The position numbers and the translations under genes were made by a program. DNA of 51,161 nt from Granulicella sp. S190 (GTDB taxonomy: Bacteria > Acidobacteriota > Terriglobia > Terriglobales > Acidobacteriaceae), in the NCBI RefSeq assembly GCF_009766095.1, contig NZ_LMUD01000044.1:1-51161 (forward strand). The letters run 5' to 3'. This document shows positions 8,186 through 17,585 of this stretch, piece by piece (within the stretch, counting starts at the first letter, position 1; each line of letters opens with the position of its first letter). Under the pieces are notes generated by a model. The model saw nothing but the letters and a program-made list of their open reading frames with translations, made no database searches and was not told the DNA's origin.

Positions 8186-11100
8186 GTGAAGAGCATTTTT
8201 GCAGTTTGCGTTCTGGCAGCGTTTTCAAGTGTTCTTCAAGCGAAGACCGTAGTGTTTTGGCAACCTGGTTTTCCAACTGTGGCCAGCGAGCAAGTAGATC
8301 AGGCTTCACTGCGCACTGCCCTCAGCGAAATAGATCCAGAGTTTGCCGACATCTCCACTCTGAACGAACCCGAAACTCTCTCCAACGCGGACTTGCTTGT
8401 TCTACCTTACGGCTCTGCTGTACCGGCAGATGCCTGGAAGACCATACAGAAGTATCTCGAGACCGGAGGAAACTTGCTGCTCCTGGGGGGAGAGCCGCTG
8501 CACGTTCCGGTGAGCATGACCGCACACGGTTATGAGGCAGCCAGACCGCAGGACAGCTATGCGCGCGTGCTAGGGCTGCGCCATGTTTACGAGGTTCCGA
8601 TGCCGAAGGATACATCCTTCACCTGGAGATCGGGCTATAACTTTGGGCCCCCGCCACAGATAAGAGCGAAGCGTTTCTTCGCCGTTGAAGGCCGCCTGAA
8701 CGGTCTCGGCTACATGAAAGATTCAACTGGGCAGCTTGTCGCCGCTCCGGTGATCGTGATCGATCATGCGAATGGTCCCATGCGCGGAAGTCGAAGTGTT
8801 GCATTGGACTTCACACCGGAACCCGGCTACTGGTCAAGTCCGGACGGGGTCGCACTCATTCGGCAGTCGGCCGCCTATGCACGTCAGGGAGCAACGCTAT
8901 TCTCCGTGGAGTCTCTTTTCTCTCTGCTCCGTCCCGGAGAGTCGCCGCAACTAAGCTTGCATCTTCTTCGCCAAGCGGCGCATCTGGAGGACGGCGAAGC
9001 AAAAGTGGAACTCCTGTCGAATGGTAAGTCTATCGAATCCATTACGCTTCGACTCTCCGCAGCCGATACGATCGAGATGCCAATCTCCTTTCACATGCCG
9101 CTTGCTCCCGGCTTCTATCAGATCGCGGCTACCTACACTCAGCATCAGCAGCTTCGCGAGTTCTACCAAAACGGGATCTGGGTGTCGCCTCCGGATGCTT
9201 TGCAAAGCGGTCCTTCCCTCGGGGTGCACGGCGACTTTCTGACTAGGGACGGAGTGCCCTTCTTTCCGGTCGGGACAAACTACTTCACCACGGAAGAGAA
9301 TGGCTGGGACTTTTCGGGTCCACGAAATGCCGCCATATGGGAGAAAGACTTCGCGGAGATGGAAGCCCACGGCGTCAGTTTCGTACGTACCGGCGTGTGG
9401 ATGCCCAATGCCAGGTTTATCGATGGCGATCTGGGAGGCGCAAACGAACGCTTTCTGCGCAATCTCGAAGCATATTTACTGTCCGCTCAGCGGCACAAGA
9501 TCGCCGTCAATTTCACATTCTTCGCCTTCTCTCCAAAGTCGGGAAATCAGAGACAGGACAACAGCCCCGTTGCCGCTCCCAATCCATTCCTTAATCGAGA
9601 TTCAGTGCGTGCCCAGCAGGCGTATGTCCGCTCGGTCGTGGAGCGCTTTCGCGACGTTCCCTGGCTCTCCTGGGATCTGATCAACGAGCCGAGCTTCTCC
9701 AATCCTGCCCATATCTTTAAGGGAAACTACCCAAACAATGATCCCGATGAAATCGCTGCATGGCACAATTGGCTGCGACAACACTATGTAACTCTTACAA
9801 CACTGGCGGATGCCTGGTCTGTCACACCCGAGCAACTTGGCGCGTTCGATAACATCCCGCTTCCATCGATAGCAGACTTGAACTATGAAAGATACGGAAA
9901 TCCAGCACAGGTCCGAGCACTTGATTACAATCTGTTTGCGCAAGACTCCTTCACCGGTTGGGTCAGATCGCTCGTCTCTACCATTCGAAACACAGGAAGC
10001 ATCCAACTGATCGATGTCGGGCAGGATGAAGGTGGCGTCACCGATCGTGTGCTTAACCAGTTCTATGCCAACGCGGGAGTTTCGTTTACAACCAACCATA
10101 CTTATTGGCGAGATGATGCCTTACTTTGGGACTCGGTTGTCGCAAAACGTCCTGGCATGCCCAACATTACCGGAGAAACTGGCTATCAGCCGGCATGGGC
10201 CCCGGATGGAACATGGCGCTACGACGAGCTCACCGGCTTGGGCTTGACGGAGCGCAAGTGGGCTCTTGGGTTCGCTGACGGTAGCAGCGGAGCCATGCAG
10301 TGGGATTGGGCGAGAGAAGTGGACTTCGGTATGCAGCGAAGTGACGGATCGGCCAAACTCTGGGAGAACATGATGCGCGACTTCGGACGCTTTAGCGCGG
10401 CCGTGTCTCCCCATGCCACCGCCCTGATTCAACCTCAGATCGCAATCGTCATTCCCCAATCCATGCAAATGTCTGTGTTGAATTCCTATGCGTTGGAGGC
10501 TCAGCAGAATGCTGTTCGCGCCCTGTATCAAGAGGCTCACGGGCAAGCGTATGCCGTCGGTGAGTATCAAATCGACAAGCTGGGAGATCCGAAGCTCATC
10601 TTGCTTCCCTCGCCGATGGGGCTCACGGAACAGGCATGGAGCGCTATAGAGCACAGGATACGTGAAGGAGCCACCTTGCTGGTCACAGGGCCTTTTGATG
10701 GCGATGCTCATCTTCATCCAACCCATCGTCAGGACGAAATTGGCTTGCATTACACCACGGAGCCGCTGGGTCTAAGGGAGCAGAGGGTGCGTTGGCCGGG
10801 CGGCGATGATCTTTACACCTTCGGTGGTCAACTGACGACCGTGCTGATGAGTGCGAGGCTCGACGATGGGAAAGAATGGGACGAGGTGCAGCTCGGCAAG
10901 GGCAACATCCTCTTCTCTTCCCTTCCTTTGGAGCTAGGCGCAAATCTGCAGGCGCTCGGTCGCGTGTACTCCTATGGGATGCAGAAGGCAAAGGTATCGC
11001 CAGACTTCACAACTGCCCAAAACGATCCAGGAATTCTGATCTGTCCAACATCCTATCCTGACGCCACCCTCTATGTTCTTACCTCCGAGACACAACAGCG

Positions 11101-11245
11101 CACAATTACGTTTCGAGACAGTCGCAGTGGCAAAAACTTTTCGGGCGATTTGGCGCCTGGGAGGGCGGCTATGCTCTTGGTAGAAACTAATGGAAGATTG
11201 ATCGCAAGCTACCATTGGTCCACCCTGCCTTCAAGCGAGAAATAA
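8186..11245 (+). CDS. large secreted glycoside hydrolase, GH5/GH42-like TIM barrel
   Basis: A GTG start at 8186 follows a strong ribosome binding site (AGGAGGT, 8174-8180), and a signal peptide is present (MKSIFAVCVLAAFSSVLQA). The first 230 residues resemble a class-I-amidotransferase-like fold (DLLVLPYGSAVPADAWKTI, GGNLLLLGG). After a beta-rich linker, a TIM barrel starts near residue 350 (FFPVGTNYFTTEENGW). The likely acid/base is Glu501 in LINEPS and the likely nucleophile Glu664 in ITGETGYQ. A second amidotransferase-like segment follows from about residue 750 (PKLILLPSPMGLTEQAWSAI), as in the trimerisation domain of GH42 beta-galactosidases. The pattern suggests a beta-glycosidase acting on galactan or arabinogalactan side chains; the exact family and substrate are uncertain. 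It lies 55 bases behind the GH28 gene and is probably co-transcribed. Confidence 0.8.
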   Translation: MKSIFAVCVLAAFSSVLQAKTVVFWQPGFPTVASEQVDQASLRTALSEIDPEFADISTLNEPETLSNADLLVLPYGSAVPADAWKTIQKYLETGGNLLLLGGEPLHVPVSMTAHGYEAARPQDSYARVLGLRHVYEVPMPKDTSFTWRSGYNFGPPPQIRAKRFFAVEGRLNGLGYMKDSTGQLVAAPVIVIDHANGPMRGSRSVALDFTPEPGYWSSPDGVALIRQSAAYARQGATLFSVESLFSLLRPGESPQLSLHLLRQAAHLEDGEAKVELLSNGKSIESITLRLSAADTIEMPISFHMPLAPGFYQIAATYTQHQQLREFYQNGIWVSPPDALQSGPSLGVHGDFLTRDGVPFFPVGTNYFTTEENGWDFSGPRNAAIWEKDFAEMEAHGVSFVRTGVWMPNARFIDGDLGGANERFLRNLEAYLLSAQRHKIAVNFTFFAFSPKSGNQRQDNSPVAAPNPFLNRDSVRAQQAYVRSVVERFRDVPWLSWDLINEPSFSNPAHIFKGNYPNNDPDEIAAWHNWLRQHYVTLTTLADAWSVTPEQLGAFDNIPLPSIADLNYERYGNPAQVRALDYNLFAQDSFTGWVRSLVSTIRNTGSIQLIDVGQDEGGVTDRVLNQFYANAGVSFTTNHTYWRDDALLWDSVVAKRPGMPNITGETGYQPAWAPDGTWRYDELTGLGLTERKWALGFADGSSGAMQWDWAREVDFGMQRSDGSAKLWENMMRDFGRFSAAVSPHATALIQPQIAIVIPQSMQMSVLNSYALEAQQNAVRALYQEAHGQAYAVGEYQIDKLGDPKLILLPSPMGLTEQAWSAIEHRIREGATLLVTGPFDGDAHLHPTHRQDEIGLHYTTEPLGLREQRVRWPGGDDLYTFGGQLTTVLMSARLDDGKEWDEVQLGKGNILFSSLPLELGANLQALGRVYSYGMQKAKVSPDFTTAQNDPGILICPTSYPDATLYVLTSETQQRTITFRDSRSGKNFSGDLAPGRAAMLLVETNGRLIASYHWSTLPSSEK

Positions 11246-11322
11246 ATGCGGAATTCGTGATATTTCGGATATTGGAGTAAATTGCCCACCAGAATCAAAG
11301 CTGCGTTGCGATCCCAATCGAT

Positions 11323-12015
11323 CTAGTCAATGGTGAGCAATTCTTCAAAGAAGCCGCCAATTTCTCGCTGCCGGTCCACGAAGTGAATCTCTAGAATCCA
11401 ATGCCGGTTTTGTCCTTTTTCATCAAGCGAGCGCATAGTCAAAGAACTTTTGGGATGAACATAGAGGGTCACCTTATCGTCAGCGATCCTTTCATGCGGA
11501 AACTGACCGATGAGATGTCCTGCAATGACTCCGCCGAACTCCCAGCCATACTTCTTCGCGAGAGACTGAGTGTAGGCGAAGAGTTCATTACTCTTGATCG
11601 TAGGATTTTCATGAAAGTATCGCTTCCCTTCAGCAAATGCCAGCTCCACATCCTTTTTGATCTTGAGTTTTGCGGGATTGTCTCCGATCACGAAGGTGCG
11701 TCCGAAATCTGCTTCCCATTCTTCAAAGACCGGACCAAGATCGAGGAAGAGAATGTCGTCTGAGCCGATCATCCTATCGGGTGGATTGTCTGCGTAAGGA
11801 AACAGGGTATTTTTTCCCGCGCGAACGATTCGCTTGTGCCAATAGATTTTAATGCCGTACATCTCTTCGGCCAAGGCGTATATCTCGGCGTTCAGTTGCC
11901 CCTCCGTGATGCCTGGACGAATTAAGCCCACGCGCTCTACTTCGTGAAACAGGGCTTCCGCTTGATTCTGGGCAGATTTGAGTTCTTCGACCCGCTTTAC
12001 CTCCGCTGTCATCAT
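11323..12015 (-). CDS. M24-family metallopeptidase (Xaa-Pro aminopeptidase-like)
   Basis: The 230-residue protein has the pita-bread fold of the methionine aminopeptidase/prolidase family but only the catalytic domain. All five expected metal ligands can be seen: Asp92 (LDLGP), Asp103 (EADFGRT), His167 (AGHLIGQFPHE), Glu209 (ILEIHF) and Glu225 (FFEELL). It has no signal peptide and should act in the cytosol, trimming peptides with a proline or similar residue at position two. It converges on the preceding hydrolase gene and is divergent from the dipZ-like gene, with 75 bases between the start codons. The start at 12015 could move by one codon (two consecutive ATG). Confidence 0.85.
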   Translation of the reverse strand: MMTAEVKRVEELKSAQNQAEALFHEVERVGLIRPGITEGQLNAEIYALAEEMYGIKIYWHKRIVRAGKNTLFPYADNPPDRMIGSDDILFLDLGPVFEEWEADFGRTFVIGDNPAKLKIKKDVELAFAEGKRYFHENPTIKSNELFAYTQSLAKKYGWEFGGVIAGHLIGQFPHERIADDKVTLYVHPKSSLTMRSLDEKGQNRHWILEIHFVDRQREIGGFFEELLTID

Positions 12016-12090
12016 GAGTTCTCCAATCTAGGCCAAATCTTGTAACGTACTTATAGTTATAGCGTCACATCGCTGGAGATCGGAAGTCTT

Positions 12091-13841
12091 ATGATTTTGT
12101 TCGTCCTTGCGTTTTTTGGTGGTGTTCTCACCATTTTGAGCCCGTGTATATTGCCTATTCTGCCTTTTACCTTCGCGCGGGCTGACCAACCATTTCGGAA
12201 GTCCGGACTACCTCTCCTACTGAGCATGGCGGTTACATTCTCTGTCGTCGCGTCTCTCGCTGTAGTGGGAGGCTCCTGGCTCGTTCGTGCAAACCAGTAT
12301 GGCCGCATCATGGCCCTTCTTGTTTTTTTGCGATCCTCGGCCTGTCGCTTCTATGGCCCGCTTTTGCGGAACGGCTTTCACGACCTTTTGTTCAGTTGGG
12401 AAGCCGTCTGACGAACTCGGCTTCGTCCGATTCGCGTGGTGGCGTATTGCAATCGTTGTTACTCGGCGTTGCCACTGGCTTGCTATGGGCACCCTGCGCG
12501 GGGCCAATTCTTGGATTGATTCTCGCGGGCGCTGCGCTTCAAGGAGCGAGCGCTCATACAACGTTGTTGTTACTGACATACGCCCTTGGCTCAATCACTT
12601 CGCTTGCTATAGCTCTGCTCGCAGGAGGACGAGTCTTCGCCGCAATGAAGCGCTCTCTGGGAGCAGAAGAATGGATACGGCGCATCCTCGGCGTCGCGGT
12701 GCTTGCTGGAGTAGCGATCGTCGCCCTGGGGCTGGATCGCGGCATCCTGACGAAGCTTTCGCTCGGTAGTACCTCCAGCATTGAACAAGGGCTTCTCGAC
12801 CGATTTCATCCCAGGCCAATCGATAAATCATCAGACCAGATGATGATGACCAAGAGCACCGTCGCAGGAGCTGCACAAGGGCCTGTACTAGCTGGTCTGT
12901 CAGGAGCGACGGACTGGATCAACTCGCCGCCCTTGAATGCTGATCAGCTCAAAGGTAAGGTCGTCCTGGTCGATTTCTGGACGTACTCCTGCATCAACTG
13001 TCTGCGGACCCTGCCTTATATTGAGGCGTGGGCACAGAAGTACAAAGATAACGGCCTCATCGTAATCGGAGTCCATACGCCGGAGTTTCCTTTCGAAAAA
13101 GATCTTTCCAACGTCAAGAAGGCCGTGAATGACCTTGGCATTACCTATCCCGTAGCAATGGATAACAACAACAAGATATGGAACGCCTTCAGCAATGAAT
13201 ACTGGCCGGCCCATTACTTTATTGATGCGACTGGTAAGGTGCGCTATCACCACTTTGGAGAGGGAAACTACGATGAATCCGAGCGCTGTATTCAGGATTT
13301 ACTGAAGGAGCGAGATACGCAACAGACCTTACCGGGAGGGATAGTCAATGTCCAGGCGCAAGGAGCTGAAGCGGCTCCCGATATGGATGAGGTGCGGTCA
13401 CCGGAGACATATGTAGGCTATGAGCGGGCGCAGCACTTTGCGTCGCCTGGGGGTCTGAATCAAGACGATGCGCAACTCTATTCGATTCCACAGCACCTCG
13501 AACTCAATCAATGGGCTTTGGCTGGAAGATGGACAGACCAGGGTCAGATCGCGGTACTTGGCTCCGCGAAGGGACGGATTGCCTATCGGTTCCACGCTCG
13601 CGATTTACATTTGGTCTTAGGACCATCGGCCGATGGCAAGCCAGTCCGTTTCCGTGTGACCATAGACGGCAAGGCACTTGGCGTTAACCACGGAGTTGAT
13701 GCGAACGACGAGGGGGATGGAGTGGTCACCGAGAACCGTCTATATCAGTTGGTACGGCAAAAAGGCGCGATCAGTGACCATACCTTCACAATCGAATTTC
13801 TGGATCCTGGGGTTCAAACCTTTGCCTTCACCTTCGGGTAA
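12091..13841 (+). pseudogene. DipZ-like CcdA-thioredoxin fusion, interrupted by a frameshift
   Basis: This gene encodes an inner-membrane thiol-disulfide carrier: a CcdA/DsbD-like membrane domain that passes electrons to a periplasmic thioredoxin domain. The first frame (12091-12411) starts MILFVLAFFGGVLTILSPCILP and holds one CcdA cysteine (SPC). The second frame (open from 12396, joined near 12330) continues with LLWAPCAGPILG, the second membrane cysteine. A thioredoxin-like domain with the active site YSCINCLRTLPY follows, then a beta-rich C-terminal domain of about 150 residues, as in other DipZ proteins. The frames join by a -1 shift at seven T (12323-12329), restoring VFFAILGLSLLWPAFAERL. 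Only one base separates the two states, so this could be a young mutation, an assembly error or functional slippage. All catalytic cysteines are intact. Confidence 0.8.
12323..12329 (+). other. T7 slippage site at the dipZ frameshift
   Basis: The run lies in the zero frame as GTT TTT TTG. A -1 slip gives GTT TTT TTT GCG and joins the two halves of the gene exactly where homology expects it. I looked for, but did not find, an obvious stimulatory hairpin just downstream. Confidence 0.6.
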
Positions 13842-13934
13842 GCAGTCTCATTACGCAATATCGACTGCGCTCAAATCCGGTATGAGTTCGACGATATTGC
13901 GATTCTAAAAGTCTACTTGAGCGACAATAGAGAT

Positions 13935-14414
13935 ATGGCTCATGCACCGTTTCAAGAGATCCTTAGCGAGATTGAAAGATTTAACACGACCTCTGATAGT
14001 GTTCTTGCTTTGCAGGAGTTCACTGTCCGCCTGATAGCGACGAAACTGTCTTACTGCAACTGGGTCGGCTTCTACATGCTGGACCCGAATGATGCGAATG
14101 TTCTTGTCCTCGGACCATTTCACGGGGCGCCGACTGACCACGTTCGTATTCCCGTTACGGAGGGCATTTGTGGTGCTGCGGTTGCCCAGGGTCAGACCGT
14201 TATCGTAGAGGACGTCTCTGCCGACCCTCGTTATATCTCTTGCTCTATCGAGACGAAGTCAGAGATTGTCGTCCCAATTCGCATGCAAGGCGAGATTGTT
14301 GGCGAGATCGACATCGACAGCCATGATCTCAGTGCGTTCGGGACGGAGGACCGAATTTTTCTGGAGGAGTGCGCCGGAATCATCGGTAAGTCCATGGAAA
14401 AGAAGCACGCCTAG
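13935..14414 (+). CDS. GAF-domain protein, free-methionine-(R)-sulfoxide-reductase-like
   Basis: The 159-residue protein is a single GAF domain of the fRMsr (YebR/MsrC) type, which reduces free methionine-(R)-sulfoxide in the cytosol. Family signatures are CNWVGFYML, LGPFHG, EGICGAAVAQG and SEIVVPI. Of the three cysteines used by characterised enzymes, two are present, Cys79 (GICGAA) and Cys103 (YISCS). The position before VRIP, usually Cys, is His here. The ATG at 13935 is chosen over the upstream TTG at 13917. It is downstream of the thiol-redox gene dipZ on the same strand, which fits a repair role for oxidised methionine; activity with only two cysteines is plausible but not shown. Confidence 0.8.
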   Translation: MAHAPFQEILSEIERFNTTSDSVLALQEFTVRLIATKLSYCNWVGFYMLDPNDANVLVLGPFHGAPTDHVRIPVTEGICGAAVAQGQTVIVEDVSADPRYISCSIETKSEIVVPIRMQGEIVGEIDIDSHDLSAFGTEDRIFLEECAGIIGKSMEKKHA

Positions 14415-14436
14415 CCGAGAGACGAGTGCGCGCCGC

Positions 14437-14778
14437 TTAAGTAGGCTCGCCGAAATAAAAGTGATAATGATTTCGGCAGCCGGGGTTAAACGCCGCGCTG
14501 CAAACGGGACACTTGTAACCGGTTTCCATATACTCCGCAATGCTCAGCTCTGCTCCGCAACTGCCACAGAGGACTGCCTCGCAGTCCCATCTCTCCTTAG
14601 GCCAGACTTTGATCGGATGGTCCGCCAACTCCTCGTGACAGTCCTTGCAGGCGTAGTAGATCCCGCAGCACATCATCTTGATCGCTATTATGTCGAGCGC
14701 TGAACGGTAGTGAAGGCAGCGTGTCTGAGCATCAAGTTCGACGCCGCGCACTTCTTTCGCATTTTTTTGTCTATGCAT
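14437..14778 (-). CDS. CHY-type zinc-finger protein
   Basis: The 113-residue protein has the dense Cys/His spacing of the CHY zinc finger: CLHYRSALDIIAIKM, CCGIYYACKDCHEE, CEAVLCGSCG, CPVCSAAFNPGC and HYHFYF. The pattern should bind three zinc ions. The biochemical role of bacterial single-domain CHY proteins is unknown. Its ATG lies 8 bases after the cyanase stop codon, so it is almost certainly in the formate dehydrogenase-cyanase transcript. A role in metal handling or regulation of that pathway is a guess from context. Confidence 0.85.
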   Translation of the reverse strand: MHRQKNAKEVRGVELDAQTRCLHYRSALDIIAIKMMCCGIYYACKDCHEELADHPIKVWPKERWDCEAVLCGSCGAELSIAEYMETGYKCPVCSAAFNPGCRNHYHFYFGEPT

Positions 14779-14786
14779 CCGTCAAA

Positions 14787-15236
14787 TCAGTATCGCCCGA
14801 ATGGAAGGAATTTTCCAGACATGCCGATCTTGACCCGGTCCCCCTTGGGATTCGGCTCACGCTCTATCTGCATGTTGAAGTCGATGGCGCTCATGATGCC
14901 GTCGCCAAACTCTTCTTCGATGAGGACCTTCCACGTCGTCCCGTACGTCTGGACGAGTTCATAGAAGCGATAGATGAGAGGGTCGGTGGGCGGCATTCCA
15001 GAGGACGCACCACGATATGGTGACTCTGTCAGCATGACAGTTTCGGCTTCGGTCAGGCCTAGCAGTCCCGCAGCTTTTTCGGCTTCGGTCTTCGTGAGGG
15101 TCATCTGGCCGAGCAGGGCTGCGGTGTACAAAACCGGCGATCCATTACCAATTGCCGACGCAATCTCTTTCCAGCTCAGTCTATTGTTTCGCTTCTTCTC
15201 TTGAATCTTCTGTGCGAGTTCTTCGCGTGTAGCCAT
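14787..15236 (-). CDS. cynS: cyanate hydratase (cyanase)
   Basis: Cyanase converts cyanate plus bicarbonate to carbamate, which breaks down to ammonia and CO2; it works as a cytosolic decamer. The 149-residue length is typical. The helical N-terminal DNA-binding-like part (LSWKEIASAIGNGSPVLYTA) is followed by the catalytic part PPTDPLIYRFYELVQTYGTT and GDGIMSAIDF. Arg90, Glu93 and Ser116 match the known catalytic Arg, Glu and Ser of the E. coli enzyme. A GGGAG ribosome binding site precedes the ATG. It sits 73 bases behind formate dehydrogenase and 8 bases before the CHY gene. The organism can use or detoxify cyanate. I see no cynT or cynX-type transporter beside it. Confidence 0.95.
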   Translation of the reverse strand: MATREELAQKIQEKKRNNRLSWKEIASAIGNGSPVLYTAALLGQMTLTKTEAEKAAGLLGLTEAETVMLTESPYRGASSGMPPTDPLIYRFYELVQTYGTTWKVLIEEEFGDGIMSAIDFNMQIEREPNPKGDRVKIGMSGKFLPFGRY

Positions 15237-15309
15237 TGCAATCTCCCATTAGCAACTGAGATGGGCGAAGACAGACTCCGCCCACTCTTGTCTTCAGCGT
15301 GACATTGAT

Positions 15310-16470
15310 CTACTTGTTGACAGTGTACGAGTGAGCGCCAGTACCGGCGAGTTTGCCTCCATTGACGATCAGGTATTCGTCGCGGATTGGACGTTGCTCG
15401 AACCAGCACTCCAATATCTCCCGTGTACCGGCTGCGTATCGAGTCTGTGCGGAGAGTGAGGTTCCGGAGATGTGCGGCGTCATACCGTGATGAGGCATGG
15501 TGCGCCACGGGTGATCCTTCGGCGCGGGCTGGGGAAACCAGACATCGCCGGCATAGCCTGCAAGCTGGCCGCTCTCGAGCGAACGGACGACGGCATCGCG
15601 ATTACAGATCTTGCCTCGTGCCGTGTTCACAAGATATGCCCCTCGCTTCATCTTCCCGATCAACTCATCATTGAACAGATCGAGAGTGCCTGGATGGAGG
15701 GGAGCATTAATTGTGACAACATCGCACACTTTGACCATATCTTCCACACTCGGATGGAAGGTGAGACCGAGTTCTGTCTCGACACTCTCAGGAAGGCGGT
15801 GCTGATCGAAGTAGTGCAGCTTCACATCGAACGGCTTGAGGCGCTTGAGAACTGCAAGACCAATGCGACCGGCTGCAACTGTGCCGACATTCATTGCTTC
15901 CAGATCATAGGAGCGCTCTACGCAGTCGGCGATATTCCATCCGCCCTTGAGGACCCACTCGTGCGATGGAATGTAGTTGCGTACCAGCGAAAGAATCATC
16001 ATAACCACATGCTCCGAGACGCTAATGCTGTTGGAGTATGTGACTTCGGCAACGGTGATGCCATTTTTGATGGCGGATTCGAGATCAACATGGTCAGAGC
16101 CGATGCCCGCAGTGATCGCGAGCTTTAACTTCTTTGCTTTCGCGATTCTCTCTGGTGTCAAGTAAGCGGGCCAGAACGGTTGCGAGATGACGATCTCTGC
16201 GTCCGCTAGTTCGCAGTCGAACACCGAATTTTCGCCTTCCTTGTCGGACGTCACGACCAGCGTGTGGCCGAGACCCTCAAGATACTTGCGAAGGCCAAGT
16301 TCACCGGAGACACTGCCGAGCAGTTCGCCCGGAATGAAGTCGATTTGCTTGGGGGTGGGAGCGGTCTGTCCGCCTGGATAGACGTCGATCTTGGGAACGT
16401 CGTTGCGTGCGTAGGTCTTGGGATACCCATTGATTGGATCGTCGTATAAAACACAGAGAATCTTTGCCAT
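15310..16470 (-). CDS. NAD-dependent formate dehydrogenase
   Basis: This 386-residue D-2-hydroxyacid-dehydrogenase-family enzyme oxidises formate to CO2 with NAD and needs no metal. The N-terminal extension with DPINGYPKTYARND and FIPGELLGSVSGELGL is specific to bacterial formate dehydrogenases of the Pseudomonas type. The nucleotide-binding motif is GTVAAGRIG (197-205), with Asp222 following the next strand, which indicates NAD preference. Catalytic residues are Arg285 (NTARGKI), Gln314 (FPQPAP) and His333 (TPHISGTSLSAQ); Asn147 is also conserved. A GGAGG ribosome binding site lies 6 bases before the ATG. It is the first gene of a probable operon with cynS and the CHY gene, 119 bases behind a LysR gene on the same strand. 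It supplies NADH and removes formate. Confidence 0.95.
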   Translation of the reverse strand: MAKILCVLYDDPINGYPKTYARNDVPKIDVYPGGQTAPTPKQIDFIPGELLGSVSGELGLRKYLEGLGHTLVVTSDKEGENSVFDCELADAEIVISQPFWPAYLTPERIAKAKKLKLAITAGIGSDHVDLESAIKNGITVAEVTYSNSISVSEHVVMMILSLVRNYIPSHEWVLKGGWNIADCVERSYDLEAMNVGTVAAGRIGLAVLKRLKPFDVKLHYFDQHRLPESVETELGLTFHPSVEDMVKVCDVVTINAPLHPGTLDLFNDELIGKMKRGAYLVNTARGKICNRDAVVRSLESGQLAGYAGDVWFPQPAPKDHPWRTMPHHGMTPHISGTSLSAQTRYAAGTREILECWFEQRPIRDEYLIVNGGKLAGTGAHSYTVNK

Positions 16471-16589
16471 TTGCTTCCTCCACTTACAGAAGCAACGATG
16501 TCAAAGCGCAACAACGATGGTCAAACAAGAGACTTCAATCGGCCAATCGACGATCTCGATCATTATTGCAGCCGTGTAAATCAAGAAGT

Positions 16590-17513
16590 CTATGATGTGA
16601 TCGACTTGAGTTGGCGAACGATCTCGTGGTTCATATTCGACTGCTTCGCTACGTCTAGAAATGCACGCGCAACAGGAGGCAACGGATCACGGTCGGATGC
16701 AACCAGACCAACGTTGTGCGAGGCGTCAGGCTCAACCAGCGCCAGCGCTTTGAGCCCCTCCATCTTGCCGATGAGAGACAGAAAGGAGTTAGGCACCACC
16801 GTAGACCACTGCCCGAAACGAAGGTGTGACCACAGGGTGATAAGAGAATTCGTCTCGATGGGAGAGTGAACCTCAGCACCCACCTGATGAAAATGAGCGT
16901 CGATGATGCGGCGGTTTTGCATATCGGAGGTAAGCAGACACAACGGAAAAGCAGCGGCTTCCGACCAAGTGATCTTGTTCCGATCTGCCATCAGTTCATT
17001 CTCTTGTGTGAGTAGAACATAGCGTTCTGTGTAGAGCTGGAAGCGGCGGACCCGGGCCAGTGGTTCGTTGTCGAGGTATGTCATACCAATATCCAGACTA
17101 AAATCGTCGAGACCTCGCTGAATCTCAATTGAAGTCAAAGAACGAATGATGATGTTAGTCTGCGGATGAAGTTTTGCGAACGGAGTTGTGAGCAGCGCGA
17201 TGACCGGTAGAGTCACAGGGATCGCGCCGATCTTCAGTTGACCAGTAAGTCCGCTCCGCATTTCAGCAAGATTCTGCCGGAGGCTTTGATAATCCGTGAT
17301 GACGTGCTGGGCCCACTCAAGAACTTTGTCACCTTCAGGAGTCAGCCCGACAAACCGCTGCCCCCGCTCTACCAAAAGAACCCCAAGGCTTTCTTCCATT
17401 TGCTTGATCCCGGCCGAAAGGGTTGATTGGGTTACATGACAGGAGGCGGCTGCACGTGCAAAGTGTTTTTCTCGTGCAAGAGCCGCCATGAACTCAAGAT
17501 GTCGAATGATCAT
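16590..17513 (-). CDS. LysR-type transcriptional regulator
   Basis: The 307-residue protein has the standard LysR layout. Residues 1-60 form the winged helix-turn-helix (HFARAAASCHVTQSTLSAGI), then comes a linker helix, then the two-lobed effector domain starting GQLKIGAIPVTLPVIALL. It is upstream of and co-directional with formate dehydrogenase and divergent from the Rieske oxygenase, with 72 bases between the start codons. It is therefore the likely regulator of either or both. The shared AT-rich gap would hold its binding sites, but I cannot point to a convincing one. The effector, possibly cyanate or formate, is not deducible. Confidence 0.9.
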   Translation of the reverse strand: MIIRHLEFMAALAREKHFARAAASCHVTQSTLSAGIKQMEESLGVLLVERGQRFVGLTPEGDKVLEWAQHVITDYQSLRQNLAEMRSGLTGQLKIGAIPVTLPVIALLTTPFAKLHPQTNIIIRSLTSIEIQRGLDDFSLDIGMTYLDNEPLARVRRFQLYTERYVLLTQENELMADRNKITWSEAAAFPLCLLTSDMQNRRIIDAHFHQVGAEVHSPIETNSLITLWSHLRFGQWSTVVPNSFLSLIGKMEGLKALALVEPDASHNVGLVASDRDPLPPVARAFLDVAKQSNMNHEIVRQLKSITS

Positions 17514-17585
17514 TCGTGAAATTGGTCTCGGTTTAAATCATATAGTTTAGTGTCGTTGCCGGTATATTTAGCTCCATAATGGGAT

